Source: Opitutaceae bacterium | GTDB lineage: Bacteria; Verrucomicrobiota; Verrucomicrobiia; Opitutales; Opitutaceae | Reading direction: 5' to 3' | Length of the DNA: 6,074 bases | NCBI GenBank assembly: GCA_023269455.1 | Contig: JAHFTG010000139.1 | Span: 1-6,074 of the forward strand | Shown: positions 1 through 6,074 of the stretch, piece by piece | Numbering within the stretch: position 1 is the first letter of the stretch | How the letters are laid out: each line of letters starts with the position of its first letter | Notes under the pieces: model-generated | Seen by the model: the letters and a program-made list of their open reading frames with translations, nothing else | Database searches by the model: none | What the model was told of the DNA's origin: nothing | Program-made: the position numbers and the translations under genes

Positions 1-773
1 TCGCCGAGGCGGATGGAGGTGCCGCCACGCTGGAAGGCGACGAGGGCGCGGTAGTCGGCGGCGGTGGCGAGCTGGTCGTTGAGGCGGAGGGTGTAGGCGG
101 TGTCGGGGCCGTCGATCTTGCCCTTGGGGAGATTGGCGTTGGCCTTGCCGAGAAAGGTGCGGACGTCGTCCATGCCGAGGCCGAGAGCGGCAAGGCGGGC
201 GGGGTCGATCTGCACGCGGACGGCGGATTTTTGGGAGCCGTTGACGGTGACCTGGCTGACGCCCTCGACCTGGCTGAGTTGTTGGGCGACGACGTCGGTG
301 GCGTAGTTGTAAACCTCGCCGGGCGACCTCGTGTCGGAGGTGAGCGCGAGGATCATGATGGGCGCGTCGGAGGGGTTGGCTTTGCGGTAGCTCGGGCGGG
401 TGACGAGGTTGGCGGGGAGGTCGCCGGTGGCGGCGTTGATGGCGGCCTGGACGTCGCGTGCGGCGCTGTCGATGCTGCGCCCGAGGTCGAACTGGATGGT
501 GATGTTGGCGCTGCCGAGGGTGCTGTTGGACGTCATCTCGCTGACGCCGGCGATCTGGGCCAGGCGGCGTTCGAGCGGAGCGGCGACCGAGGTGGCGACG
601 GTGACGGGGTCGGCACCGGGGAGGCTGGCGTTGACGTTGATGGTCGGAAATTCGACCGACGGGATGGGCGCGATGGGTAGAAAACGGAATGCGACGAGGC
701 CCGCGAGCAGCAGGCCGAACGCGAGGAGCGAGGTGGCGATGGGCCGGTTGATGAAAGGAGCGGAGAGATTCAT
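1..773 (-). CDS. mdtC: RND efflux permease, MdtC-like (N-terminal part, cut by window edge)
   Basis: Inner-membrane proton-driven RND transporter subunit, expected to form a mixed trimer with the MdtB-like protein encoded just upstream. I translated 257 codons by hand from ATG (771-773); the frame stays open to the window start, so the C-terminal three quarters or so is missing. It begins MNLSAPFINRPIATSLL, followed by the first membrane helix (about residues 12-30) and the start of the periplasmic porter domain. Landmarks typical of MdtC rather than MdtB are IAGVSEMTSNSTLGS (74-88), DVQAAINAATGDLP (107-120) and YRKANPSDAPIMILALTSDT (129-148). The downstream part LNDQLATAADYRALVAF (231-247) also fits the porter domain. 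The start is supported by AGGGAG placed 5 nt upstream. The proton-relay residues lie outside the window and cannot be checked. Family assignment is strong; the MdtC rather than MdtB assignment rests on recalled similarity. Confidence 0.93.
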   Translation of the reverse strand, partial: MNLSAPFINRPIATSLLAFGLLLAGLVAFRFLPIAPIPSVEFPTINVNASLPGADPVTVATSVAAPLERRLAQIAGVSEMTSNSTLGSANITIQFDLGRSIDSAARDVQAAINAATGDLPANLVTRPSYRKANPSDAPIMILALTSDTRSPGEVYNYATDVVAQQLSQVEGVSQVTVNGSQKSAVRVQIDPARLAALGLGMDDVRTFLGKANANLPKGKIDGPDTAYTLRLNDQLATAADYRALVAFQRGGTSIRLG

Positions 774-778
774 GCCGA

Positions 779-784
779 CTCCCT
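779..784 (-). promoter_or_regulatory. Shine-Dalgarno site of mdtC
   Basis: The minus strand reads AGGGAG, then 5 nt (TCGGC), then the ATG of the mdtC-like gene. This is a good ribosome binding site at normal spacing and fixes the start. It is the only clear one in the window: the tetR, mdtA and mdtB starts have none at usable distance. Confidence 0.75.
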
Positions 785-810
785 TTGGTCGCGGAATGAC
801 GAATGACCAA
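785..810 (-). other. Possible mRNA hairpin just upstream of the mdtC ribosome binding site
   Basis: In the mdtC leader RNA a TTGGTC (805-810) can pair perfectly with GACCAA (785-790) across a 14-nt loop. The second arm ends directly beside AGGGAG. A second TTGGTC copy (812-817), part of the heptad repeat, could pair with the same GACCAA. The stem is only 6 bp, so it may be a by-product of the repeat; I infer, but cannot show, an effect on translation. Confidence 0.3.
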
Positions 811-829
811 TGACCAATGTCCAATGACG
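795..829. repeat. Five tandem 7-bp units in the mdtB-mdtC gap
   Basis: On the plus strand the units are AATGACG, AATGACC, AATGACC, AATGTCC and AATGACG, in perfect register with no spacer (on the minus strand, GGTCATT-type units). They occupy the middle of the 105-bp space between the mdtB stop and the mdtC start. The low G content and clean 7-nt period stand out from the surrounding G-rich strand. Such heptads do not keep a reading frame and no ORF of the operon covers them. Function unknown; it may be a dispersed intergenic repeat of this genome. Confidence 0.85.
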
Positions 830-878
830 GAAGGAGGACGCGGAGCGCGGGAGATTTGCCTGAATGAGAGGGTTCATC

Positions 879-3800
879 TCAGGACGCGGTTTCGGGGACC
901 GGGGTGGTTGGCGTGGCGCCGGGGCGGCGGGTGAGCCAGCGGCCGAGGCGGTCCATGTAGAGGTAGATGACCGGCGTGGTGTAGAGCGTGAGGACTTGCG
1001 AGAGGAGCAGGCCGCCGACCATGACGATGCCGAGGGGCTTGCGCAGTTCCGAGCCGGTGCCGTTTTCGAGGGCGAGGGGGAGCGCGCCGAGGAGGGCGGC
1101 CATGGTCGTCATCATGATCGGGCGGAAACGCAGCAGGCAGGCCTGGTAGATGGATTCCTCGGGCGGGAGGCCCTGGTCGCGCTCCGCTTCGAGCGCGAAG
1201 TCGATCATCATGATGGCGTTCTTTTTGACGATGCCGATGAGGAGGACGATGCCGATGAGGGCGACCATGGAGAAGTCGGTGCGGCAGATGAACAATGCGA
1301 GCAATGCGCCGACGCCGGCCGAGGGCAGCGTGGAAAGGATCGTGACGGGGTGGATGTAGCTTTCGTAGAGAACGCCGAGCACGATATAGACGACGACGAG
1401 GGCGGCGAGGATGAGCCACGGCTCGCTGGCGAGGGAGTTTTGGAATTCGGCGGCGCTGCCGGAGAATTCCGTCTGGATGGTGTCGGGCAGCTTGATCGAT
1501 TGCTGGGCGAGCTTGATGGCCTCCACGGCGTGACTGAGGGAGTAACCGTCGCGCAGGTTGAAGGAGATCGTTACGGACGGGAACTGGCCCTGGTGGGCGA
1601 TGACGAGGGGCGCGGTGTTGAGCTGCGTGGTGGCGAAGGCGCCGAGCGGGACGAGCTGGCCGGTGCTGGATTTGACGTAGATTTTTTGGAGGGCGGCGGG
1701 GTCTTTTTGGAAGGCGGGATCGACTTCGAGGATGACGCGATACTGGTTGAGCTGGGTGAAGATCGTGGCGACCTGGCGCTGGCCGAAGGCGTCGTAGAGA
1801 GTGTTGTCGATGTCCTGCGGGAGGATGTTGAGGCGGGAGGCTTTGTCGCGGTCCACGGTGATGTCGATCTGGTAGCCGTTGGTCTGCTGGTCGCTGGCGA
1901 CGTCGCTGAGCTCGGGGAGAGAGCGGAGCTTTTCGACGAGGCGCGGGGCCCAAGTGGCGAGTTCGTCGGCGTCGAGATCGGCGAGGGTGTATTGGTATTG
2001 GGTGCGGCTGACGCGGCTGTCGATTTGGAGGTCTTGGACGGCCTGCATGTAGAGGGTGATGCCTTCGACGGCGGCGGTTTTTTCGCGGAGGCGGGCGATG
2101 ATTTCGTCGGCGGAGGAAGAGCGTTGGTCGCGCGGCTTCAGGTTGATGGAGAGGCGGCCGGTGTTGAGAGTGGGGTTGATGGTGCCGATGCCGACGAATG
2201 AGCTGACGCTGGCGACGTCGGGGTCTTGCTGGACGACGTCCACGATCTTTTGCTGACGCGCGGACATGGCGGAAAACGAGATGCTCTGCGCGGCGTCGGT
2301 CACGCCGGTGATGATGCCGGTGTCCTGCTGCGGCAGGAGGCCTTTGGGGATGATCACGTAGAGGACGAGCGTGAGGGCGAGCGTGGCGATGGCGACGGCG
2401 AGCGTGAGCGGCTGGTGTTTCAAGACCCATTTCAGGCCGCCGTCGTAGAAGGCGAGCAGGCCGTCGAAGAAGCGTTCGGTGATGCGGTAGAAGCGGCCGT
2501 GGGCGGGTTTCTCTTCGCTTTCGGCGGTGAGCAGGCGTGCGCACATCATCGGGGTGAGCGTGAGCGAGACGACGGCGGAAACGACGACGGCCACGCTGAG
2601 CGTGATGGCGAATTCGCGGAAGAGCCGGCCGACGATGCCGGTCATGAAGAGCAGCGGGATAAAGACCGCGATGAGCGAGACGGAGAGGGAGATGACGGTG
2701 AATCCGATCTGCTTCGAGCCCTTGAGCGCGGCGTCGAAGGGTTTCTCGCCCTTCTCGATATAGCGGACGATATTTTCGATCATCACGATGGCGTCGTCCA
2801 CGACGAAGCCGGTCGCGATGGTGAGGGCCATGAGCGAGAGGTTGTCCAAGCTGAAGCCGATGAGGGACATCACGCCGAAGGTGCCGACGATGGCGAGCGG
2901 CAGGGCGACGCTGGGGATGACGGTGGCCCAGAGTTTTCGCAGGAAAATAAAGATCACCAGGACGACGAGCGCGATGGTGAGGACGAGGGTGAACTGCACG
3001 TCCGCGACGGAGGCGCGGATGGTGGTGGTGCGGTCGGTGAGGATCTCGACGTGGACCGAGGGCGGGATCGCGAGCAGGAGCTTGGGGAGGAGTTTTTTGA
3101 TGCGATCGACGGTGTCGATGATGTTGGCCCCGGGCTGGCGCTGGATGTCCAGAAGGATGGCGGGCTGGTCGCCGCGCCAGCCGGCGAGCTTGGTGTTCTC
3201 GACGCCGTCGATGACGTTGCCGACGTCGGCGAGGCGGACGGGGGCGCCGTTGCGATAAGCGACGATGATCTTGCGGTAGTCGTCGGCGGAGAAGATCTGG
3301 TCGTTGGCGTTGATGGCGTAGGCTTGGTGTGTGCCGTCGAAGCTGCCTTTGGGGGCGTTGACGCCGGCTTCGGTGATGGCGGTGCGAACGTCCTCCAGGC
3401 CCAGGCCTTGCGAGGCGAGGGCGGCGGGGTTGACCTGCACGCGCACGGCGGGCTTGAGGTTGCCCTGAATGCTGACGAGGCCGACGCCGCTGACTTCGCT
3501 GAGTTTCTGGGCGAGGAGGGTGTCGGCGTAGTCGTTGACCTTGTCGATGGGGAGGCTGTCGGAGGTGATGGCGAGCGTAAGGATGGGCGCGTCGGCGGGG
3601 TTGACCTTTTTGTAGGAGGGCGGGTTGGGGAGGCCTTGCGGGAGGACGCCGGTGGCGACGTTGATGGCGGCCTGCACGTCTTGGGCGGCGCTATCGATGT
3701 CGCGATCGAGGCCGAACTGGAGGGTGATGGTGCTGATGCCGGCGGAGCTCACCGAGTTCATCGAGGTGAGGCCGCTGATCTGGCCGAACTGCTGCTCGAG

Positions 3801-3998
3801 CGGCGTGGTGATGGACGAGGTCATCACATCGGGCGCGGCGCCGGGGAGCTGCGTGGTGACCTGGATGGTGGGGAAATCGACGTTGGGCAGGGCGGAGACG
3901 GGCAGCAGCGTGTAGCCGAGGGCGCCGAGGAGAACCACGGCGACCATCAACAACGCAGTGGCGACGGGACGCCGGATGAAGAGCTCGGAGACGTTCAT
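879..3998 (-). CDS. mdtB: RND multidrug efflux permease, MdtB-like
   Basis: Proton-driven inner-membrane drug exporter of the hydrophobe/amphiphile efflux RND family, 1039 aa, the normal full length. The order is: helix 1 (about 12-30), first periplasmic porter/docking region (about 31-335), helices 2-6 (about 336-485), a cytoplasmic linker and helix 7 (near 530-550), second periplasmic region (about 551-858) and helices 8-12 (about 860-1015). The proton-relay set known from AcrB is intact: Asp401-Asp402 in GFVVDDAIVMIEN, Lys926 in KKNAIMMIDFA, and Arg957 and Thr964 in RFRPIMMTTMAALLGALPL. The stretches PVSALPNVDFPTIQV, LTIATGFVVDDAIVMIENI and VVSLTLTPMMCARLL closely resemble E. coli MdtB, and the protein is expected to trimerise with the MdtC-like protein. 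In E. coli the pair forms a 2 MdtB:1 MdtC trimer that exports bile salts and novobiocin; the substrates here are unknown. The ATG lies 14 bp after the mdtA stop with no Shine-Dalgarno at usable spacing (a GGAG lies 17 nt away), suggesting coupled translation. Confidence 0.96.
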   Translation of the reverse strand: MNVSELFIRRPVATALLMVAVVLLGALGYTLLPVSALPNVDFPTIQVTTQLPGAAPDVMTSSITTPLEQQFGQISGLTSMNSVSSAGISTITLQFGLDRDIDSAAQDVQAAINVATGVLPQGLPNPPSYKKVNPADAPILTLAITSDSLPIDKVNDYADTLLAQKLSEVSGVGLVSIQGNLKPAVRVQVNPAALASQGLGLEDVRTAITEAGVNAPKGSFDGTHQAYAINANDQIFSADDYRKIIVAYRNGAPVRLADVGNVIDGVENTKLAGWRGDQPAILLDIQRQPGANIIDTVDRIKKLLPKLLLAIPPSVHVEILTDRTTTIRASVADVQFTLVLTIALVVLVIFIFLRKLWATVIPSVALPLAIVGTFGVMSLIGFSLDNLSLMALTIATGFVVDDAIVMIENIVRYIEKGEKPFDAALKGSKQIGFTVISLSVSLIAVFIPLLFMTGIVGRLFREFAITLSVAVVVSAVVSLTLTPMMCARLLTAESEEKPAHGRFYRITERFFDGLLAFYDGGLKWVLKHQPLTLAVAIATLALTLVLYVIIPKGLLPQQDTGIITGVTDAAQSISFSAMSARQQKIVDVVQQDPDVASVSSFVGIGTINPTLNTGRLSINLKPRDQRSSSADEIIARLREKTAAVEGITLYMQAVQDLQIDSRVSRTQYQYTLADLDADELATWAPRLVEKLRSLPELSDVASDQQTNGYQIDITVDRDKASRLNILPQDIDNTLYDAFGQRQVATIFTQLNQYRVILEVDPAFQKDPAALQKIYVKSSTGQLVPLGAFATTQLNTAPLVIAHQGQFPSVTISFNLRDGYSLSHAVEAIKLAQQSIKLPDTIQTEFSGSAAEFQNSLASEPWLILAALVVVYIVLGVLYESYIHPVTILSTLPSAGVGALLALFICRTDFSMVALIGIVLLIGIVKKNAIMMIDFALEAERDQGLPPEESIYQACLLRFRPIMMTTMAALLGALPLALENGTGSELRKPLGIVMVGGLLLSQVLTLYTTPVIYLYMDRLGRWLTRRPGATPTTPVPETAS

Positions 3999-4012
3999 GG
4001 AGACGGGGCTCG

Positions 4013-5218
4013 TTACTCCGAACGCTTGTGCTTGTGCGCGGGTTGGCCGGTGCCTGCGCCGGTGGCGGCGGGTGTGCCCGATGACGAATCGGTGGACGTC
4101 GAGACGTTCACTTTGCTGCCGTCCTGGAGTTTGTATTGGCCGTCCACGATGACGGTTTCGCCCGCGGCGAGGCCCTTGTCGATCAGGGCACGGCCGCCGT
4201 CGATTTGGGCGACTTCAACGGTGCGAACGGAGACGGTGGAATCATCGCCGACCACGAAGGCGTAGCTGCCGTTCGGGCCGCGCTGGATGACGGAGGCGGG
4301 GACAACGATGCCGTCCTTGCGGGTGTCAACGAGGAGGCGGACGTTGACGAACTGGCCGGGCCAGAGGGCGAGGTCGGCGTTGGGGAAATCAGCCTTTAGC
4401 CTGATGGTGCCGGTGGTGGCGTCGATCTGGTTGTCCACGACGGTGAGTTTGCCGGTGTCGAGCGGCGCATGGCTGTCGTGGTCGAAGGCGACGACCTTGA
4501 GGCCGTCGGCGGAGGCGATGGATTTTTGGATCTGCCGGAGATTTTGCTGCGGGAGGGTGAAGACGACGGAGATGGGCTGTATCTGGTTAATAACGACGAG
4601 GCCGGTGGCGTCGGAGGCGTGGACGATGTTGCCCTCGTCCACCAGACTCAGGCCGACGCGGCCAGGGATGGGGGCGGTGATGCGGGTGTAGCCGAGCTGG
4701 ACGCGGGCGTTTTCGACGGCGGCTTCGTCGGACTGGACGAGGGCGGTGGTCTGGTTGACCAGCGATTGCTGCGTATCGACGCTTTGGCGGTCGATGAGAT
4801 TCTGATCGAGGAGGAAGGTGTCGCGCTTCAGGTCGGTCTGGGCGTTGGCGAGGGTGGCGCTGTCCTGGGCTTTTTTGGCGAGGGCCTGATCGAGCTGGGC
4901 CTGGAGGCTGCGGTCGTCGATGAGCGCGAGAAGATCCCCGGCCTTCACGTCCTGGCCTTCCTGGAAGGCGACTTTTTTTAGCTGGCCGTCCACCTGGGTG
5001 TGGACGGTGACGGTGTTGTAGGCGGCGACAGTGCCGATGCCGTCGAGATAGATGGGCGTGTCGCGCCGGGCGACTTTGCCCGCGACGACGGAAATGGGGG
5101 GCGAGCCGTTGCGTTGGGCTTCGGCAGCGGCGGCGGCGCGGGTTTGCACGAGGCGGTAGCCTCCGAAGGCGAGAAGGGCTACGCCGAGGCCGGCGCCGAT
5201 CCAGATTTTTTTGGACAT
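4013..5218 (-). CDS. mdtA: Periplasmic adaptor (membrane fusion protein), MdtA-like
   Basis: Links the RND permeases to an outer-membrane channel; 401 aa, usual length. An N-terminal hydrophobic segment (about 5-20, after MSKK) followed by an Ala-rich stretch (28-34) acts as membrane anchor or signal. There is no lipobox cysteine, so it is probably not a lipoprotein. Next come the first half of the lipoyl domain (about 68-104, VDGQLKKVAFQEGQDVKAGDLLALID), an alpha-hairpin rich in Gln/Ala (about 105-172), the second lipoyl half with the family signature LGYTRITAPIPGRVGL (175-190), a beta-barrel (about 213-298, with VDNQIDATTGTIRLKADF) and a membrane-proximal domain (about 300-372). The tail is a Ser/Thr/Gly/Ala linker ending AHKHKRSE. 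Several blocks match E. coli MdtA closely (GTVAAYNTVTVHTQVDGQL, FTLPQQNL). The start is 20 bp after the tetR stop; the leader is pyrimidine-rich and lacks a Shine-Dalgarno sequence. First of the three pump genes in the operon. Confidence 0.95.
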   Translation of the reverse strand: MSKKIWIGAGLGVALLAFGGYRLVQTRAAAAAEAQRNGSPPISVVAGKVARRDTPIYLDGIGTVAAYNTVTVHTQVDGQLKKVAFQEGQDVKAGDLLALIDDRSLQAQLDQALAKKAQDSATLANAQTDLKRDTFLLDQNLIDRQSVDTQQSLVNQTTALVQSDEAAVENARVQLGYTRITAPIPGRVGLSLVDEGNIVHASDATGLVVINQIQPISVVFTLPQQNLRQIQKSIASADGLKVVAFDHDSHAPLDTGKLTVVDNQIDATTGTIRLKADFPNADLALWPGQFVNVRLLVDTRKDGIVVPASVIQRGPNGSYAFVVGDDSTVSVRTVEVAQIDGGRALIDKGLAAGETVIVDGQYKLQDGSKVNVSTSTDSSSGTPAATGAGTGQPAHKHKRSE

Positions 5219-5238
5219 GGTGGGAAAGGGAAGTGGTT

Positions 5239-5829
5239 TTATGAAATTGAAATCGGGGTGAGGCCGGCCATGAGGCAGGCGATCACCGGGGCGACGTGCG
5301 GGCGCGGGTCGCCGAGCGGTTCGATGATGATCAGGCGCGGCAGGACGAAGGCCAGACAGGCGACAAGGATGAGGTCGGCGTGTTTCTCGGGATCGCCAGG
5401 GCGGATCTGGCCGTTTTCTTGGGCGGTGGTGACGAGCGAAGTGAGTTTTTTCTTGAGGGCGGCGACAAACTCGACGCGCACGCGCGGGTCGATGCGAACG
5501 ATGGTCACGAAAAGCTCCGAGAGGAGCGGCGACTGGCGTTGCTGGCGGCGCGTGGTGTCGATGATGGCGTGGAAAAAGGCGACGAGTCGGGCGGAGAGTT
5601 CGGGGCCGGCTTCGGAGAGCGCGTCGTCGCAGGCGGCGTGAACTTTGTTGAGCTCGCGGGCGAGCACGGCGGAGCCGATGTCGAGCTTGCCCGTGTAGTA
5701 GCGGTAAAGGTTGGCGGCGGACATGCCGCAGTCATCGGCGATGTCCTGCATCGAGGTCTTGGTGTAGCCGAAATGCTGGAAACGCTTGCGCGCCGCCGAG
5801 ATGATTTGGGTGTGGCTGTCGGTTGTCAT
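5239..5829 (-). CDS. TetR-family transcriptional repressor
   Basis: 196 aa, normal for the family. The N-terminal DNA-binding domain runs from about residue 5 to 50: IISAARKRFQHFGYTKTSMQDIADDCGMSAANLYRYYTGK has the characteristic TetR helix-turn-helix with the recognition helix near 36-45 (MSAANLYRYY). The remainder (about 55-190) is alpha-helical and would form the ligand-binding and dimer region; it is unlike any specific subfamily I can name, so the inducer is unknown. It is the first gene of the pump operon and lies in the same direction as mdtABC, not divergently as in acrR-acrAB. The likely role is autorepression of the whole operon through the palindrome at 5837-5860, released when a pump substrate binds. 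The ATG is the only start that keeps the usual N-terminus, but no Shine-Dalgarno sequence precedes it and it sits 7 nt from the palindrome. Confidence 0.94.
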   Translation of the reverse strand: MTTDSHTQIISAARKRFQHFGYTKTSMQDIADDCGMSAANLYRYYTGKLDIGSAVLARELNKVHAACDDALSEAGPELSARLVAFFHAIIDTTRRQQRQSPLLSELFVTIVRIDPRVRVEFVAALKKKLTSLVTTAQENGQIRPGDPEKHADLILVACLAFVLPRLIIIEPLGDPRPHVAPVIACLMAGLTPISIS

Positions 5830-5836
5830 GGCCGGG

Positions 5837-5860
5837 CTGAATAGTTTTAAAATTATTCAG
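5837..5860. promoter_or_regulatory. Putative TetR operator palindrome
   Basis: Two 12-bp arms meet without spacer. The plus-strand left arm is CTGAATAGTTTT and the right arm AAAATTATTCAG; its reverse complement CTGAATAATTTT differs at one position only (22 of 24 bases symmetric). It lies 7 bp upstream of the repressor start in a locally AT-rich island, and its size and placement fit a TetR-family operator overlapping the promoter. Binding here would block transcription of tetR-mdtABC. That it is the operator of this repressor is inferred from position. Confidence 0.75.
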
Positions 5861-5873
5861 GCTTCAGGCTCAA
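5845..5873 (-). promoter_or_regulatory. Candidate sigma-70-type promoter for the operon
   Basis: On the minus strand, TTGAGC (5868-5873) is a fair -35 box and TTAAAA (5845-5850) a weak -10 box (3 of 6 consensus bases), with a 17-bp spacer. The -10 lies within the palindrome, so repressor binding would occlude it. Transcription would start near 5838, leaving a leader of only about 8 nt, consistent with the missing Shine-Dalgarno sequence. Other AT-rich hexamers in the palindrome could serve equally, so the exact boxes are uncertain. Confidence 0.35.
5856..5869. repeat. Short tandem duplication TTCAGGC x2
   Basis: TTCAGGC occurs twice back to back (5856-5862 and 5863-5869), overlapping the right end of the palindrome and the candidate -35 region. 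It repeats part of the palindrome arm (TTCAG). It could be chance or a weak extra contact for the repressor. Confidence 0.5.
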
Positions 5874-5930
5874 GACGGGGATGAGGAGCCAAGGTTACGG
5901 CTGGGTGATTTTTTGAGGGATGTGCGCACG

Positions 5931-5960
5931 AAAAACGCCGGCCCGATGAAGGGCCGGCGT
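5931..5960 (-). terminator. Rho-independent terminator of the upstream gene
   Basis: A perfect 10-bp GC-rich stem (arms 5935-5944 and 5951-5960, GGGCCGGCGT pairing with ACGCCGGCCC) encloses a 6-nt loop. On the minus strand the stem is followed by a run of five T (5931-5935, the first T pairing at the stem base). The plus strand has no T run after it, so it works in one direction. It lies 31 bp downstream of the stop of the gene at the right edge and separates that gene from the efflux operon. Confidence 0.88.
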
Positions 5961-5991
5961 GGTGTGGACGGGAGAACGAGAACGGTTTTTA

Positions 5992-6074
5992 TTACCGATA
6001 CTCTTCGCCGGTGAGGGCGTTGATGATCTTGTAGTTCTCGACGTGGTAGGCGGGGTCGGCGCGGAAGGCCAGCT
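5992..6074 (-). CDS. 3' end of an unidentified gene (last 26 codons)
   Basis: Only the C-terminal 26 residues are in the window: they run from LAFRADPAYHVE to INALTGEEYR, followed by TAA and immediately a second in-frame TAA (5989-5991). The codon use (GCC, ATC, AAC, CTC) matches the other genes, and a strong terminator follows, so this is a real gene end rather than a chance frame. I do not recognise the family from this fragment. It is transcriptionally separate from the pump operon and its function cannot be inferred from the window. Confidence 0.7.
   Translation of the reverse strand, partial: LAFRADPAYHVENYKIINALTGEEYR

Noticed and set aside
836..856. Possible terminator after mdtB (CGCG-CTC-CGCG stem)
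   Set aside because: Only a 4-bp stem with no T run on the minus strand; mdtC is most likely co-transcribed.
864..2201. Plus-strand open frame of 445 codons opposite the mdtB 3' half
   Set aside because: Same low-complexity acidic composition; an antisense shadow of the permease.
874..2544. Minus-strand frame of 556 codons overlapping mdtB in another frame
   Set aside because: Arg/Pro/His-rich product typical of a frame-shifted reading of high-GC DNA; the RND frame is clearly the coding one.
2226..4265. Long plus-strand open frame of 679 codons opposite mdtB
   Set aside because: Its product is Gly/Asp/Glu/Val-rich with no domain pattern, and it lies exactly antisense to a full-length RND permease with intact motifs. 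It results from the C-rich third positions of the real gene.
5219..5250. Separate promoter before mdtA in the AT-rich end of tetR
   Set aside because: No pair of -35 and -10 boxes at suitable spacing is visible; the 20-bp gap fits co-transcription from the promoter upstream of tetR.
4469..5844. Plus-strand open frames opposite mdtA and tetR
   Set aside because: Gly/Val/Asp/Glu-rich or Arg/Ser-rich products without recognisable domains, antisense to two well-supported genes.
1..6074. CRISPR array, tRNA/rRNA gene, insertion sequence or riboswitch
   Set aside because: No spaced direct repeats, RNA gene signatures, transposase or terminal inverted repeats seen. The only tandem repeats are the short ones at 795-829 and 5856-5869.

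Overview
The window carries an RND-type multidrug efflux operon, transcribed entirely on the minus strand, so it reads from high to low coordinates. In transcription order it holds the 3' end of an unrelated gene (5992-6074), a strong intrinsic terminator (5931-5960), a promoter/operator region with a near-perfect 24-bp palindrome (5837-5860), a TetR-family repressor (5239-5829), a periplasmic adaptor of the MdtA type (4013-5218), a full-length RND permease of the MdtB type (879-3998) and the first 257 codons of a second RND permease of the MdtC type (1-773, cut by the window edge).

The four genes lie in one direction. The gap from tetR to mdtA is 20 bp and from mdtA to mdtB 14 bp. The gap from mdtB to mdtC is wider (105 bp) and holds a five-copy heptanucleotide repeat and the only clear Shine-Dalgarno sequence in the window. 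The likely product is a tripartite pump. A mixed MdtB/MdtC trimer in the inner membrane would take up substrates and use protons. MdtA would link it to an outer-membrane channel, whose gene is not in the window. The TetR protein probably binds the palindrome and represses its own operon until a ligand releases it. This replaces the BaeSR two-component control known for the E. coli mdtABC operon.

The organism is a Gram-negative bacterium (a tripartite pump implies an outer membrane) with high-GC DNA. Its coding strand is rich in C, with many NNC codons, which leaves the plus strand G-rich and full of long spurious open frames. Weak Shine-Dalgarno use and the AATGACC-type intergenic repeat would fit a Verrucomicrobiota/Planctomycetota-type lineage such as Opitutaceae, but this is a low-confidence guess.

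The genes themselves are a recognisable, known system. The less ordinary parts are non-coding: the operator, the apparently very short or absent leader of the repressor, and the repeat in front of mdtC with its possible pairing beside the ribosome binding site. No gene-free stretch exceeds 300 bases.
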